A stretch of DNA of 64,000 bases from NCBI GenBank assembly GCA_018292915.2, contig JACVVK020000169.1:488501-552500 (forward strand), read 5' to 3'. Position 1 is the first letter of the stretch, and every line of letters begins with the position of its first letter. The translations under genes and the position numbers were made by a program. Shown here piece after piece: positions 37,894 to 50,267 of this stretch. Below the pieces are notes generated by a model. The model was not told the DNA's origin, did not search any database, and was given only the letters and a program-made list of their open reading frames with translations. The DNA comes from Batillaria attramentaria. Taxonomy: Eukaryota; Mollusca; Gastropoda; Batillariidae.

Positions 37894-38949
37894 TGCAGAA
37901 AATCAGCTGACTCTACACTGATGTACCTACCACTGACCTGCACCGTTTAGCCGTTTACCCTAAAAGACCTCACGTTTCCGCCTCATTAACAACTTTGCTT
38001 TCAAGTCCGAGGAACACCAACTGCCCAAAAGAACAGATGCTGAGGAACTGTTGGGCAGAGGGGGTAAGTCACCTTAATGAGCTCTCGCTTTGACGAGAAT
38101 CTAGTTTGATCCTTACAACTATATCAAGTGGCCAGCATCTGTTTGAGCGCGAAGTCTTTCAAGCCTGGACCACTTGGTCAAGATGGGCGGATCATGATTC
38201 GAATCATTACCGACGCCAAGCGAGACAACTCTCTCTTTTCACGAAAGGGAGGCGAGTGGTAAGGGGTTAATTAGAGGAGGAGACTGTTCGAGTGGTTTAG
38301 TCGCACGCCGCTTAGTGGGGTTAAAGTGCAGGTCGCGTGCCGTTCCTTGGCGTTTGTTCCAGAGTGCTTTGCATCGCAAGACCTGTCGGCTGCAATGCTT
38401 ACATCGTCTCACAGAAGCCTGGATCCAATGACTGAACCTGAACGGGCATTCCACATAATTCCAGTGTTCCCTGCGATTCGAAAATACAAGGGTCCCTGCG
38501 GGGACCCTCTCTCCATATTTTTACGGGTCCTTTTGTCAATTTTATGGGGTCCATGGTCTTTTGGTACAAAAAGTCTGAGAGACAAAACCATCTGTTGTTG
38601 TTGTTGTTGTTTACAAAAGCATTCAAGTAGGAGATATGTATGTGAACTGTAGTGTGTCAGGCCATAGCGGATCGGCAAGGCAAGGAACCCGCACGCTCAC
38701 CAAACAGCGCACTATCAGAGACCAAAAACATGCGTCCCCTGTGACGCACTGTTCTCAAATTTGTGCGTAAATTTAAGAGTTTTTGGGCGTACAAATACGC
38801 ACACGTGCGTCATCGGCAACACTGAATTCTGTCAGAAATGAAAGTGGTACGGTACTTCTAACAGCAATGCGCAGACGGATAACTCTTCTACAAACATGCG
38901 GACGCCTGTACAAAGTCTGCACAAGAGAACTGTGCCTCCGAACGACTTC
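37894..38949. other. Non-coding flank
   Basis: No gene seen. Contains a short GC hairpin at 38489-38508 (AGGGTCC / GGGACCCT arms) and a (GTT)n run at 38593-38612. Confidence 0.5.
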
Positions 38950-38962
38950 ACCTCGCGAAGAC

Positions 38963-39141
38963 GTGGGGAGCCGGGATAGCTCAGTGGTAGAGCGTTGGAC
39001 TTTCAGTGCTCGGGTCGTGAGTTCGACTCCCAGCTGGGGCCAAATATTTTTGTACTGGCCTTTCTCTCGTTGCCCCGTCCTTAATATCACTCATTCGTGG
39101 TGGAAAAGGACGTTACAGTCCTAGACACCCACCCACTACCA
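38963..39141 (+). mobile_element. tRNA-SINE, subfamily A, copy 2 (clear TSD)
   Basis: Head GGGGAGCCGGGATAGCTCA, GACTTTCAGTGC, B box variant GAGTTCGACTCCC, body and AAAAGGACGTTA end. A perfect 13-bp target-site duplication ACCTCGCGAAGAC flanks it at 38950-38962 and 39142-39154, proving retroposition into this site. The A-box region (TAGCTCAGTGGTAGAGC) is the most tRNA-like of all copies. Confidence 0.92.
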
Positions 39142-39522
39142 ACCTCGCGAAGACCGTGTATTGTTAGCTGGACTGGGTAGGCGGACACGGTGAGACGGCA
39201 CCAACTTACCGTAAATTAGTTCATCACGAACAAACAACGGACGAGAATCTTCGCTGTTAAACACACACAAAAGACAACAGACACACGACCATGTCTAATT
39301 CATGGCTAAGATAGTATAAAACGAAAACATTCTTATCAAGTATTCACCGTTTCGTGCTGCTTGAGGGACAACGCATGCATAGCGACATGCTGACAAAACA
39401 CCGCTATACGGTGCAACCATTGATTAGAAGCTGTCTGTCACACAAAGTTTTGTTGGTTTGTTTGTTTTTTTGTGGTTTTTTTTTCCAATACTTGGACGCA
39501 GAGTCCGGAAAGCACACAAAGG

Positions 39523-39687
39523 GTGGATGGGTGTGTAGGAGTTTAACGTCCTTTTCCACCACGTATGAGTCAAAGGCGGGGCAACGAGAAAAAGGCCAGC
39601 ACAGATATTCGGCCCCAGTCGGGATTCGAACTCACGGCCCGAGCATTGAGAGTCCAACGCTCTACCATTTGGCCACCCCGGCTCCCC
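39523..39687 (-). mobile_element. tRNA-SINE, subfamily A, copy 3 (clear TSD)
   Basis: Reverse-oriented full copy with GACTCTCAATGC at the anticodon-loop position and B box GAGTTCGAATCCC. A 13-bp duplication AAGCACACAAAGG is at 39510-39522 and 39688-39700. It lies about 380 bp from copy 2 in opposite orientation. Confidence 0.92.
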
Positions 39688-39759
39688 AAGCACACAAAGG
39701 AAAAGCTTTTAAACAGAATGCTCCAGCGTGTATAGCTATCATTTGTTTCATTTAATTAC

Positions 39760-40065
39760 ATGCATTCTGCCCCAGGGCTAAACAACAGATACAATGGACT
39801 TCGAAACATGGCGATGTTAATATGCCTTTGTAAGTTTTTGTGGTATGTGAATCCGAATGCCTTAAAGGGGCCGGACATTAGGGCTGAATAAAGTTAATCA
39901 TATGCATTCCGCCCGAAAGATACAACAGATACAATGGACTTAGAAATATGACAATGTAAAGTGCCTAGAGAGAGCGGTGCTTTGTGAGTTTTTGTTGTAC
40001 GTGCATCTGAACTGATCCGACTTAAGCGTGTGTGTCAAAGGACTGAAAGAAGTTGAATATAGTTT
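39760..40065 (+). repeat. Two tandem imperfect units, about 142 bp
   Basis: Unit 1 starts ATGCATTCTGCC (39760), unit 2 ATGCATTCCGCC (39902). Both continue with ACAACAGATACAATGGACTT, GAAA(C/T)ATG.C.ATGT, and TTTGT(A/G)AGTTTTTGT.GTA. Unit 2 carries an insertion before TTGTGAG. Non-coding. Confidence 0.7.
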
Positions 40066-40478
40066 AAATATGTAAACTGGAGACCCAAAATCATTATGTT
40101 TGTCACACGGGTTAAGAAGGAACAGATGGCATCTTAAAATTCGGTGTTTGGTTTTGACTCCGCACAGCAAATAGCAGAAATGATGTGGAAATTGCGCTAA
40201 AGTGTTCTATGACAAACACGCGCCTTAGATTGCTGCGGTTGTTGCTTCACAGCCGCTACAAAGGGATCATGCGGGGAAGGGTAGTGTTCCAATATGCCGA
40301 GAGATGCCGTCATCCGAAGAGAAATTCACTTCACTATTTAGCCGGGTCCTTCTCCTTCCAAATCCATCTCGCAAACTATGATTTTCTGCAGCATATTTTA
40401 CTGGTCCTACACATGTACACAGGTCTCTGGCTGCACGTAAGAGACAAATGTTGTTTGATTGCGTCCGCACCTTCAGCG

Positions 40479-40601
40479 CGGCGTCCGAGTTCGAATCCCG
40501 GCTGGGGCCAAATATTTGTGCTGGTCTTTTACTCGTGGCCCCGTCTTTGACATCACCCTAGCGTGGCGGAAAAAGGACGTTAAATCCCATTCGCCCACGC
40601 G
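40479..40601 (+). mobile_element. tRNA-SINE, 5'-truncated copy 4
   Basis: Begins near the B box (GAGTTCGAATCCCGG), then has the body and the AAAAAGGACGTTAAATCCC end. A 9-bp direct repeat CCTTCAGCG flanks it (40470-40478, 40602-40610), suggesting insertion already truncated and therefore lacking the A box. Confidence 0.8.
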
Positions 40602-41179
40602 CCTTCAGCGTCCAAACTGGAAGCTCTCAATCCTAAACCCAATGGCCTGTAGTACGCCCCTGTCCCCTCCACCCACCTCTCTCTCTCTGTGCTCCTCCAC
40701 CCAGCCACTCACTGAAAACCCCACCCCCTCCCTGCCATCTTCATTACACTCAGCCTCCCGCATCTTTGATGAAAAAGCAGCCTGGTTCCGGCGTGATTTT
40801 ATTGCGCGTAGCCCTCTCTAGTTAGGGACGCCACTGTCTGATCAGATTTACACCCACAAGATCATCCGAGCCGGCTCTAGTACTGGGAGGGAACTGTCGC
40901 CCGACCTTCCAGCCCGATACCTGACCCCACAATGGTGCCCTGATCAGTCGGCCTGCTGGAGCGCCAGGTAGAGAGAGAGGCGAAGGACCTCGCTCACAAC
41001 GCGGTCCAGCGACGACTTTGTCAGTCTGTTCTTGAAGCAAGGGTTTTTGGAGTTGCGGACATATCGATGTTGTCGTCAGCCGTCATTGTACACCAAGAGC
41101 GGCATAAACGTTACTGTACTAGCTGTGCCAATAATCTGAATTAGCCTCTGAGAAGACTGAAGAAGAAGAAGAAGAAGCA

Positions 41180-41295
41180 GAGAGAGAGAGAGTGAGAATG
41201 ACAATGACACTTTATTTTTCAAGGATGAAAGACTAGGTACAGCGTCCTTTCTTCTATCTTGTCCTTGCTACATTCTATTACTACAACTACTATTA

Positions 41296-41347
<52 letters not shown>

Positions 41348-41353
41348 AGAGAG
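41180..41353 (-). repeat. GT-linked repeat, copy 4
   Basis: Read on the minus strand: (CT)n, (GT)n (41298-41343), GGTAATAGTAGTTGTAG, TAGCAAGGACAAG, a variable middle, CCTTGAAAAATAAAGTGTC, ATTGTCATTCTC and a further (CT)n. Closest to copy 3, sharing the AGTAGTTGTAG spacer. Confidence 0.6.
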
Positions 41354-42892
41354 CAGTACAATAAAATAGATATCCTCTCAGATAGATATCCTGTCCAAAT
41401 TAAAATTTCTTCCAATTCTGTATTTCTCCCGCATGAACAAACTCCAGACGAGACTGGTGAATTCACTACGGTGACCCATGACGCCACATGTGGAAACCCT
41501 AAAGCTTGCATACAATGATGCTAATTTCCATTCCAGGAAATCTACACCATCAAAGCTTCCTATCCCCTTCCCCCAACTCCGCAGTTTTCACTTTATTGTG
41601 CCCAATAGCGTGTTACCTTCCTTTAAAAACAAAAACCTGCTCGCCAGCTTTAAACGGCCTGTGCTTTGGCGCCGTTTGCTCACTGGTGTCGTGTGTCGTC
41701 TGCTTCAGGTCCGGCAAGCCGACCGGAAATCTAACCCTGCTAATTGCGCATGCACGAATCTCTCACGCACGGCACGTGCTTCACGCGCTTGGGGCACAAT
41801 TAGGGGGCTCGGGATGGGACAATTTACGAGGAGTCTGTTGACTCCTGGGACACACAAGCACTAATATACGATTGAAATGTTTGGTGTTGGACAGTGGGTG
41901 GAGGGGCCAGGGGCGGAGCAGTCTCTTACAAAAATATCTTGCCTGAAGCCATTAGACCTATCTTCTTCCTGCTTCTGCCGGGTGTCAGATTTTCAGTAGT
42001 TTAAACGCTGCTCAGTATTCACCGGCTGTTTGTGGTATTTTCTTCGTTGCCCAGACTTCGACATATATATGATGGAAAAGAAACTTTACACACCCACCCT
42101 CCCCGGCTGTTTGAATTACCACCACCAATGCCAACCGGACGTTTGTCTCTGTTTCACTTCGACTTCCATGCAGTAACTTGATGCTTCTGTGACATCCAGT
42201 GACTATGATAGTCTACTCATAACGGTTTTCATAACAGGCATGTGACAGATATAACTCATGTACAGTAACTGACGTGAACTGACCAGATCACCTCTCAATG
42301 TCGGAGGGAGAATCGAAGAAGGGTCTGATTTCCAACCAAACAGCTGAAACTTACGAAAACAAAAACTGAACAACACTCTTGACTGACGACCACTGCACTG
42401 AAGAATCCCGATCTAGATCTCTCCACCCGCCCCCCTCCTCCTCGAGTGAAACCGGCCGCCGATTATGAAAGTAGCCAAGCCACTCCGCTATAAATGCCGC
42501 ACCCCCCCCCCCCCTCCACTCCGCCTCCCCGACCCCCGCGACCTCAACCGATCACAGAGAAGTACTTGTGTCTTCATTAGTGCTTATCACCTTCAAACGA
42601 CCTGACCGTTGAGTAGTTGAATTAGGGGAAGGGTCGCACACAGAAGGCTGCCTGCTTTGATGGCATCATCATAATGTCTCTGACGCTGTGGGGGCTACAG
42701 TGACACTTTCATATCCGGGCTGGGGCTCCCTGAAGGACGGAGAGAGAGAGAGAGACTCGTATGTGCGTTCGCGTTCGTGTGTGTGTGTGTGTAGAAGAGG
42801 AGGAGGGGGGGGGGGCTTCTCGGTGCGAGTCATCACAGCTAGACGCATCTCAATTATTACACTTGTCCCACCTAATCGCTCCCTGTTGGAGG

Positions 42893-43089
42893 GGGGCGCC
42901 GGCATAGCCAAACGGTAGAGCGTTGGACTTTCAATGCTCGGGTCTCGAGTTTGAATTCCGTCCCGGGCTAAATAGTTGTGCTGGCCTTTTCTCGCTGCAC
43001 GGTCTTTGATATCACCCATATGTGGTGTAAAAAAGGACGTTAAACTCCCAAACCCACCCACCTCATAACTCCCAAACCCACCCACCTCA
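42893..43089 (+). mobile_element. tRNA-SINE, subfamily A, copy 5 (TSD, duplicated tail)
   Basis: Diverged copy (CCGGCATAGCCAAACGG head, B box GAGTTTGAATTCC). Target-site duplication TCCCTGTTGGAGG is at 42880-42892 and 43090-43102. The 3' tail AACTCCCAAACCCACCCACC is present twice in tandem (about 24 bp per unit), an example of tail slippage. Confidence 0.9.
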
Positions 43090-44538
43090 TCCCTGTTGGA
43101 GGCCGTCAAAGTGTAGAGGCAGTACAGGTACAGGTCAACTGTACTAAATGATTTTAATTCAACCTTTAAAAAAAAAAGGGGGGGGGGGCGTAAAATGGAT
43201 GTGATAAAGTTCTGCAATAAATGGTTTGCTCGTCTTCCTTGTGTAATATTAGCACACCTATTTCTGTCATTTGGATGCATGAGAAATTCCCCCCAACGCC
43301 CGACAACTCACCATTGAACCTATACAGTAGGCCTACATGTAAGTACACTGCACTTGCAGCATGTCTCGTCTGTCAGTCAGGTCGCATGCCATTCATAGTA
43401 ACAAGACGATCAGCATCTCTCGCCCTTAAGCGATCACTCCATCTTCAATCCTCCGTCAATCCCCCTCCTCCCCCCCCTCCTTTTGCCCAACCTCAACGTC
43501 TACTCAGTTTCCCACCCGTTCCGCGTTCCTCTGCACCTCCTCCCCCCCCCCCCCCCCCCCGCCACTGACCCCCCATCCCCTTTTAGCACTGCATTGAGAA
43601 CGCTCACATCCGTCTCAAGACCTCGCTGAAACTGAGTACATGCACTAACGTACATGTGACAGAGAGCTGTCAGGATTCAAGTAAAAGTTTTAAGACTGAG
43701 GCGGTGTCAGTTTCCGATTGCGCGAGCCCCCTTTTAATTAGTTGTCCTCGGGCAAAACGTGAGAATGATGATGACATGTCGCGAAGTGAGCAGCTTCAGC
43801 TTTCGAGCGAGAATGCGAAAATATCACAGCTAAAATCTGGATAAACATTCGATAGTTAAAATTCATACTTAGTTCACATCACCGCCAGCTAAAAGTGTCA
43901 AAGTTAACACACTTGCAATCCGAGCCAGTGACTGACTGCACGATCTGGTATGACACTGAAAGCTTCACATACAATCGGTAATTCTTACACACCTGTATAG
44001 GCACTTAACACGTTGTGGTCTCTGCTCTTTCCAGAACACTGTTTAAGCTTGGTGTTCATGTTAAATGTAAGAAAAAGGATGGAAATTTCCAGTTTTTTGT
44101 TCCGTCACAGAAGCTACGCACGCGCTCGTTCACCGAATGTGAAGGAAACGACCGGAGCGGAACCAGGCACGCGCGAAATCCGGGTGCGCGGTGCAAGGGA
44201 AGTAACCGCTAAAATGCCGTCTATCACTTCGCAGCAGTGCATGTTCTTGGTACGCGGGGACGACGCTGCCGTTATAACCGACTTTCGTAAAGGACAGGTC
44301 CAGTTTCAGGCGTTAGTTAGCGAGACACTGTCAGTTCTGCCTGGTGTCTCTTGTTCTTAGTCATTCATTAATTAGACTGGAGTAGGAGCGACAAACTCAA
44401 GACGAAACAACATTCCACGGCAAACAATGGGCTGGCCGTGATACCGTGGCCCTCACTAGTGCTGACAATGATGTTACGAACTGCTTACAACATTGTTACA
44501 CTTCCTGTGACGGTACCGTGCAGTGTTTTACCGACATC

Positions 44539-44541
<3 letters not shown>

Positions 44542-44605
<64 letters not shown>
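44542..44605 (+). repeat. (CA)n microsatellite
   Basis: About 32 CA units. Confidence 0.95.
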
Positions 44606-44607
<2 letters not shown>

Positions 44608-45236
44608 AACAAATCACAAAAATCCAGCAGTCGAAGACTCCATCCAGTGTAGGGTAAACTTAAACTCCAATACTAAGTTCCACTGTCGTCTGCTAGCTCT
44701 TGTGCCAGCCGCGCATGAATACAAATAGTCCACACGCTAGGCTCATTCTCCTCATGTTTTCACTATTACCTGGCTTGAATCTTTTCTTGTGACAAAGCCA
44801 ACAGCCCCAAGTTGCCACTTTTTACTCTGCACTCAAATAAATACTGAGGGGCAAAAATTCTGTACTACATTTTACTACATGCCACGGATGCTATTACTAT
44901 TGTATAACCAATACATAACACCCGCTATACTCCTACAAATGATGCTATCACCGCCGTTTGTTAGTGAAAAAAAAATCATGCCTGTATGATACGCGATACT
45001 GATAAGCTGTTCTGCTTGTTCCACTTTTTTCCGCGAGGGCGGAACGGCGGAAAAAACTACAAAAACAAAAACAACAACGACAAAACGGCGAAAACTGGTC
45101 TAGAGGCCGCGGATTTCCGCGGAACGGCGAAAAAAAGTTCCATACCTGATGTCGGAGAAAACGCCTCTACCCTGACAATAATGACACTACAATCGCTTTA
45201 TCTCCTCCGTCCAAGTACTAACAGCCTCCAAAATAT

Positions 45237-45272
<36 letters not shown>
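45237..45272 (+). repeat. Poly-G tract of 36 bases
   Basis: An uninterrupted G36 run after AAATATG. Length is likely variable between individuals and prone to sequencing error. It can form G-quadruplexes. Confidence 0.9.
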
Positions 45273-45273
<1 letters not shown>

Positions 45274-45763
45274 GTACACGTACAGTGTCCGAGACAGATC
45301 TTCATATGCATTACTACAACCCTCCGGCAAACTCACGACCAGTTCAACCAACAGTCTCAGTATAGTGGTCTGTTCCTAGTACATGTAATACACACCATGC
45401 GGTACTGATTCATTAAAAACGTTTCGTCTGATAACATACACAGTGGCAAGTTTGCAGCGTACGAATCTAATTAAACCGTCAAATACCGGTGTATTGGGTG
45501 AGCACAACTGAACAAGCCCGGGCCTATGCTGGGCTACTGTTTACACGGAGAATCAATACAATGGGGTGTTGATTACATTTTATGGCCAGAAACATGATCC
45601 AGCCATTCACACCAGGGGGGGGGGGGGGGGGGGATACATCAGCGGCGCGTTGATACCGTGTCGGATTCTCTTTTGAAACAAAAGTATATCAGAGTACGCC
45701 ACGGCTCAGCAGCCGCGGTCATGTCAAGTCAGTGCATTCTACACAAAATGAAGCGTTGGTAGA

Positions 45764-45820
45764 AGCATTTTATCTTTTTTTTCCTAGGCGTAAGAAACTT
45801 TGAAAAAAAGATAAAATGCT
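45764..45820. repeat. Perfect 18-bp inverted repeat, 21-nt loop
   Basis: AGCATTTTATCTTTTTTT (45764-45781) and its exact reverse complement (45803-45820) flank a 21-base loop. It could form an AU-rich hairpin in RNA or a cruciform in DNA. No open frame and no flanking duplication. It could be a relic of a foldback element. Confidence 0.75.
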
Positions 45821-48800
45821 ATTGTATTCAGACCGTGTAGGCCCAAGCAGTAGCATTTTGTGGCAAAGACCATGCCACCACGACAAAAGTTGAATGATAT
45901 TTGCAAGTGGTCCTTAACTTTTTGTGAAGGCTGTACATACGACGTACAAGCGCAATACACCTACGACTACACCAATGTATCTTGTTCATCTAATTACAGC
46001 ATATCCCCTTCCCGCCACTCCATCTCCCTCCCGAGTCTCTTTAATAGTTAGTCACCTGTATGACTTTATTTTCGCTAATTCTTACCTGTAGTTCCCGTCC
46101 CCCCGAACTGAACCAGCATAATGCGAAGCGGCTAGGTCCACAGTACCAACCGCTGTACCATGATGCTAGGCACACCACACTTCTAGTTCTACACACCCAC
46201 TGACAAGGACCATACGTCTGGTGTCGACCCTAGTTCCAGCGGCAGCCTTCTGGCGACAGTATCCATTCAGTCCCCAGTCACAGAGTCCTCTCGTACTGTC
46301 TCGCGCGGATGCCGGCTGCTGGACCAGCGCAGACAGTACGCAAAGTAGAGGCAGCAAGTATCCACACAGACAACACGACAAACACGCGGACAGACTGAAC
46401 CGGCCCAAGACGACAAACACACACACACAGCACGTAATCGTGTTGTCTTCCTGTCTCGAAACAGTTGCACTTCCCACAGAAACACAGGACACTCAGTTCC
46501 AGTGTGCTGTCTGCTGCTCGGTTGAAATCTAGTGTCCGCGTTATGAGTAAACGACAGGTGCCCCAAAAAAATCCGGGCCACAGAACAGCTGCCTCTGGCT
46601 CCCAATTCAGAGATAAGTCGGTCTGTTCTGTTGTTGAAACCTCGTCTGTACACGATCAGTTTCTCCACAAGATTTGTGTAGCATGTATTTAAGATATATC
46701 CAGGAACTGTTGAGAAAGAATCATGTAGACAAGGTTTGTGTTTCCCAGTCATCACACATGGAGGACCGTTTCAAGCCAACCTGTTGTGTTGACATGCCGT
46801 ACTCAAATACGCCTCGGTTTGTTTCAACAAATTTCTTCGCTCATTGAAACTAAAACGGCAAAATGTTCTGTGATACGAGCCACAGGACCTGCCAGTCCTA
46901 GCACAGGACAGTTGCAATGGTCCTCACACCACGTGTTTCGTTTCATACACAGTATCAACCCAGTACAAACGAAGGAAGCGTCGAAATCGACCACAACAAG
47001 AGTGTGACAGAGCAGATCATACAAGCTGGTATCGTATCTACCAGCAGGCAGGATCTACCTGTGACAGTTTTACCGCGTGACTGGCACTGTCGTCAGTATC
47101 AAGCTATGTTATGTACACATGTGCCGGGATTGTCACAGCGATTGTAATTGTTCTTTACTGCGCGGAAACTGACACGATCTGCTCAGTGTCTGGATCCAGC
47201 AGGAGCAAGGAGTCACGTGAATGTCATGTGGTACGTTCAACCTAATCTGTCTTTCTCTTTAAACAGTCTGGTGTAGAAAACCATAGTTCGACCAAATTCT
47301 GGAATAATATTTTTGCTGGGAATTTTTTTTTCCTGGTAGTTTCAGTCAGTTCGAATCTCTAAGTTAGTTATGTCGTGCACAAACTCGGTACACTTGACAC
47401 TAAATCTCAACGGAAACAAAAACAGCCAATGTTACATGTAACTCCATCGCTACCAAAATCAGCGTGTCTTTCGTTGCCATAGTTACGTCCACCTCTCTGG
47501 AAAAACTACACAAACACACTGACAGGGGGGCCACAGGGTTCTGTCGGCGCCGTCAAAGCTTTAAATAACCGTAAAAACCAAGCAATCAGTGAAATGTCAC
47601 TCAGCACCAAGGTGCTACTTAGCCTATCTGGAGTTCCGATCACCGTGAACTGGGGGTGGTGTCAGTGACAGACAGCACCTAAACCCTGATGCGGCATCGA
47701 TCAGCGTGTCACTACAGCATCACCCTAGGCGCCACTTCACGCAGCACCCTACACTCTATACCCTAGCCCCGGCCCCTCCATCGACAGTACCTTACTCGCT
47801 TTACCGACCTGAGATCTGAGTTGACGGAGAAACCCGCGTCAGTGTGATCGCGATCAGAGATAGGTTGATGACAAACTGAGAGGGTGTCACCCACTGCCCA
47901 AAACCCCAGTCTGCACCATGGGGGGAGTGTCAGGTTAGTCTCTAACGCTGTCCTTTCAACGCACACACAGAGTTACGGACAAGACGGCAAACTGTGCTTG
48001 ATCGAACTGCGGAGATGTAGTTTAGTTCAGGTAACAGCTTTACTTTTCTCTTGTTTTTGTCACTCATTCACTGCAGATCAAGACTTTGAACAGGGCAGTG
48101 AGGAGACAACGGCCAAACTAGGCCACCTCGTGCACTACAAACGTAAACGTTTTAAACACTTACCGCAAAACAGAACGGCCACCAGACCACTTATTCCTTG
48201 CCTTGTCCAATCAGGAATCTCACATTAATCCTTTCACGACCTGCCGCAATCCCAGCGATCCTCCTTTCACGACCTGCCGCTCTCTTATGGAGTCCGGAAT
48301 TCTCGTCTGCTGATGTCAGTGGTCACAACACCCGCATGCAAACTAGCCGAACGCGCGTGATTGGTCTCGGAAGACTCGGCGACGCTCACGTGAAAGAAAA
48401 GTTGGCAACAACTTGAAACATGTAGCGCTTGTTCCGTACGTCACTGGCTGGCTCTCACGGAGCTCAACGTCATCAGGACCTACCATTGGTCAGATGCGTG
48501 GTTTATTTTCGGTTTTATTGTGTCAGTCGCCACTAACCTCGTGCTGGGTCGAACGGATTTTTATCCAACCACAACTGATATGAACTTGTCAACTTTATTC
48601 TGCATGCAAGCACGCTGCAGCTGCTACTTAAACCGGAGAAAATACATTAATTTATTCTCTCCGCTTTAACACATCCTTGTTTATTTGTCTCCCTTGGTCG
48701 TATGATTGACCCTTTATGGTTCAGTCGAAAGCAAGTGGGCACCGCATTCGCATTGTATCGGACAATGCACTCCGCAAAGCTAACAACGAGCGCGTGCACC

Positions 48801-49114
48801 GTGTAAACGCCAACCTGCTCCAAGTGCAAGCTTTGCTGATCCCAACACGACAGACAACAGTCGGTTGAAAACTGAAAACACCACCCGACAAAAACTCCCT
48901 TTTCCGATTTTTTTTAAATAAAAAAGAAGAAAAACCCAAGAGTACGCTTGTGTTGGCTTAGTGCCAGCGTTACAGACGCTGTCACTGTGCAGGTGTCTAA
49001 GTGGCCCGGCGGTGTGATGATAGATACCACGAAAACAGCTCAGAACGATCTGTGAGTATAAAAAATGATGGAGGCGTATTATTCGTCGTTTTGACAATGG
49101 GAGGCAAAGCAGGA

Positions 49115-49284
49115 GGGTATGTGTGTGGATGTTTAGGAGTTTAACGTCCTTTTCCACTACGCATGGGTGATATCAAAGACGGGGCAACGAGAAAAAAGCC
49201 AGCACAAATATTTGGCCCCAGCCGGGATTCGAACTCACGACCCGAGCAGTCCAACGTTCTACCATTCGGCTATCCCGGCTCCCC
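49115..49284 (-). mobile_element. tRNA-SINE, subfamily A-like, copy 6
   Basis: Reverse-oriented copy with a small deletion across the anticodon-loop region (GAGCAGTCCAACG on the plus strand, where other copies have extra bases). The flanking direct repeat AGGCAAAGCAGGA / AGGTAAAGCAGGA (49102-49114, 49285-49297) has one mismatch. Confidence 0.88.
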
Positions 49285-50267
49285 AGGTAAAGCAGGAATG
49301 AAAGTGCCATACATAAAACGAAACATATATGTATGTTAGTTCACAAAACACCTGGGCCCTAATGCATGGAGAGAGGCTACGGCGTTAGTATGGGACCAGC
49401 GTAATACTTCAACACTGCCTTGTCTTGTACGTACGTCTTACTATCTTCCCATATCATCAGAATACAAACCACACAAAAAACCGAATGTTAATATTTACGT
49501 TAAAACGTAATATCAAGTCTGCCGCCATTTGTTAAAATGACCTGGGCGCCAAGGATTTTATAAGCACTTGAGCTGTTTTACCTTTTGGCTGTAGATTACC
49601 TCACATGCGCACGTGCAGTTCACTTGAAGCTATGACGCCGAAGTGCTCCTGCCGAAAGTGCGATGACGTATTGGCCTGCTTGCTGCACACGCTTACACAG
49701 CTAACGGATCACACAGACATGCGGACAGATCGCTTGGTGTTTGCGCTCTACCCTATCAAGCCAAACCGGCCTATAGGTAGTTAATTAGATTAACCTTGAA
49801 CCCCCAAAATATCGCGTCGCCTCGGCACCCGAGTCTGGGCAGACATTCTTGGCACGGGTTCGGCCGGCTTGGCACGGTACATGAATGTGGACAGACGATG
49901 TCAACCAGACAGGGGACTGGATCGTGTGTTGTGTCACCCCATTGTCATGCAAGTAATGGAGGGTTGGTTTGTGTGTCTAATCAACCCTACACCCTACACT
50001 CTATATACCATACACCCTCACAAGTTCGGTCGACAACCGCTGTGTTGCAACGACTGCTCGTCTCAGTTGTTCGATGTGTCTCACACGCGCGGCGTGCTCT
50101 CGGAGGGACTACCACGGACTTCAGTGCCGACAACGGTATAGGGCGAGAGTCAGTGACTGGCAGGTTCCATACGACGGCTTTGGTATTTGGATTTCAGAAC
50201 ACGCCACGTGATACATTTTGAAAAGGGAACACCGCTCCTGTTTACAGTTTCGATTCAACAGGTTTGA

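Larger units (their letters stand above)
40611..49114. other. Upstream flank, no gene seen
   Basis: No exon recognised. Holds (CA)n at 44542-44605, very long poly-G at 45237-45272, another G19 at 45615-45633, a perfect inverted repeat at 45764-45820, a GAA run at 41160-41176, and C-rich tracts at 42501-42515 and 43541-43560. A GA/GCGG-rich duplication occurs at 45030-45136 (CGGAACGGCG motif three times). Confidence 0.5.

Noticed and set aside
38966..39040. Functional tRNA gene
   Set aside because: Although A and B boxes are good, the acceptor and anticodon stems do not pair and the sequence continues into a SINE body with a target-site duplication.
46267..46755. 162-codon Cys-rich minus-strand frame
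   Set aside because: Cys run comes from a short GT/TGC-rich stretch; no family pattern.
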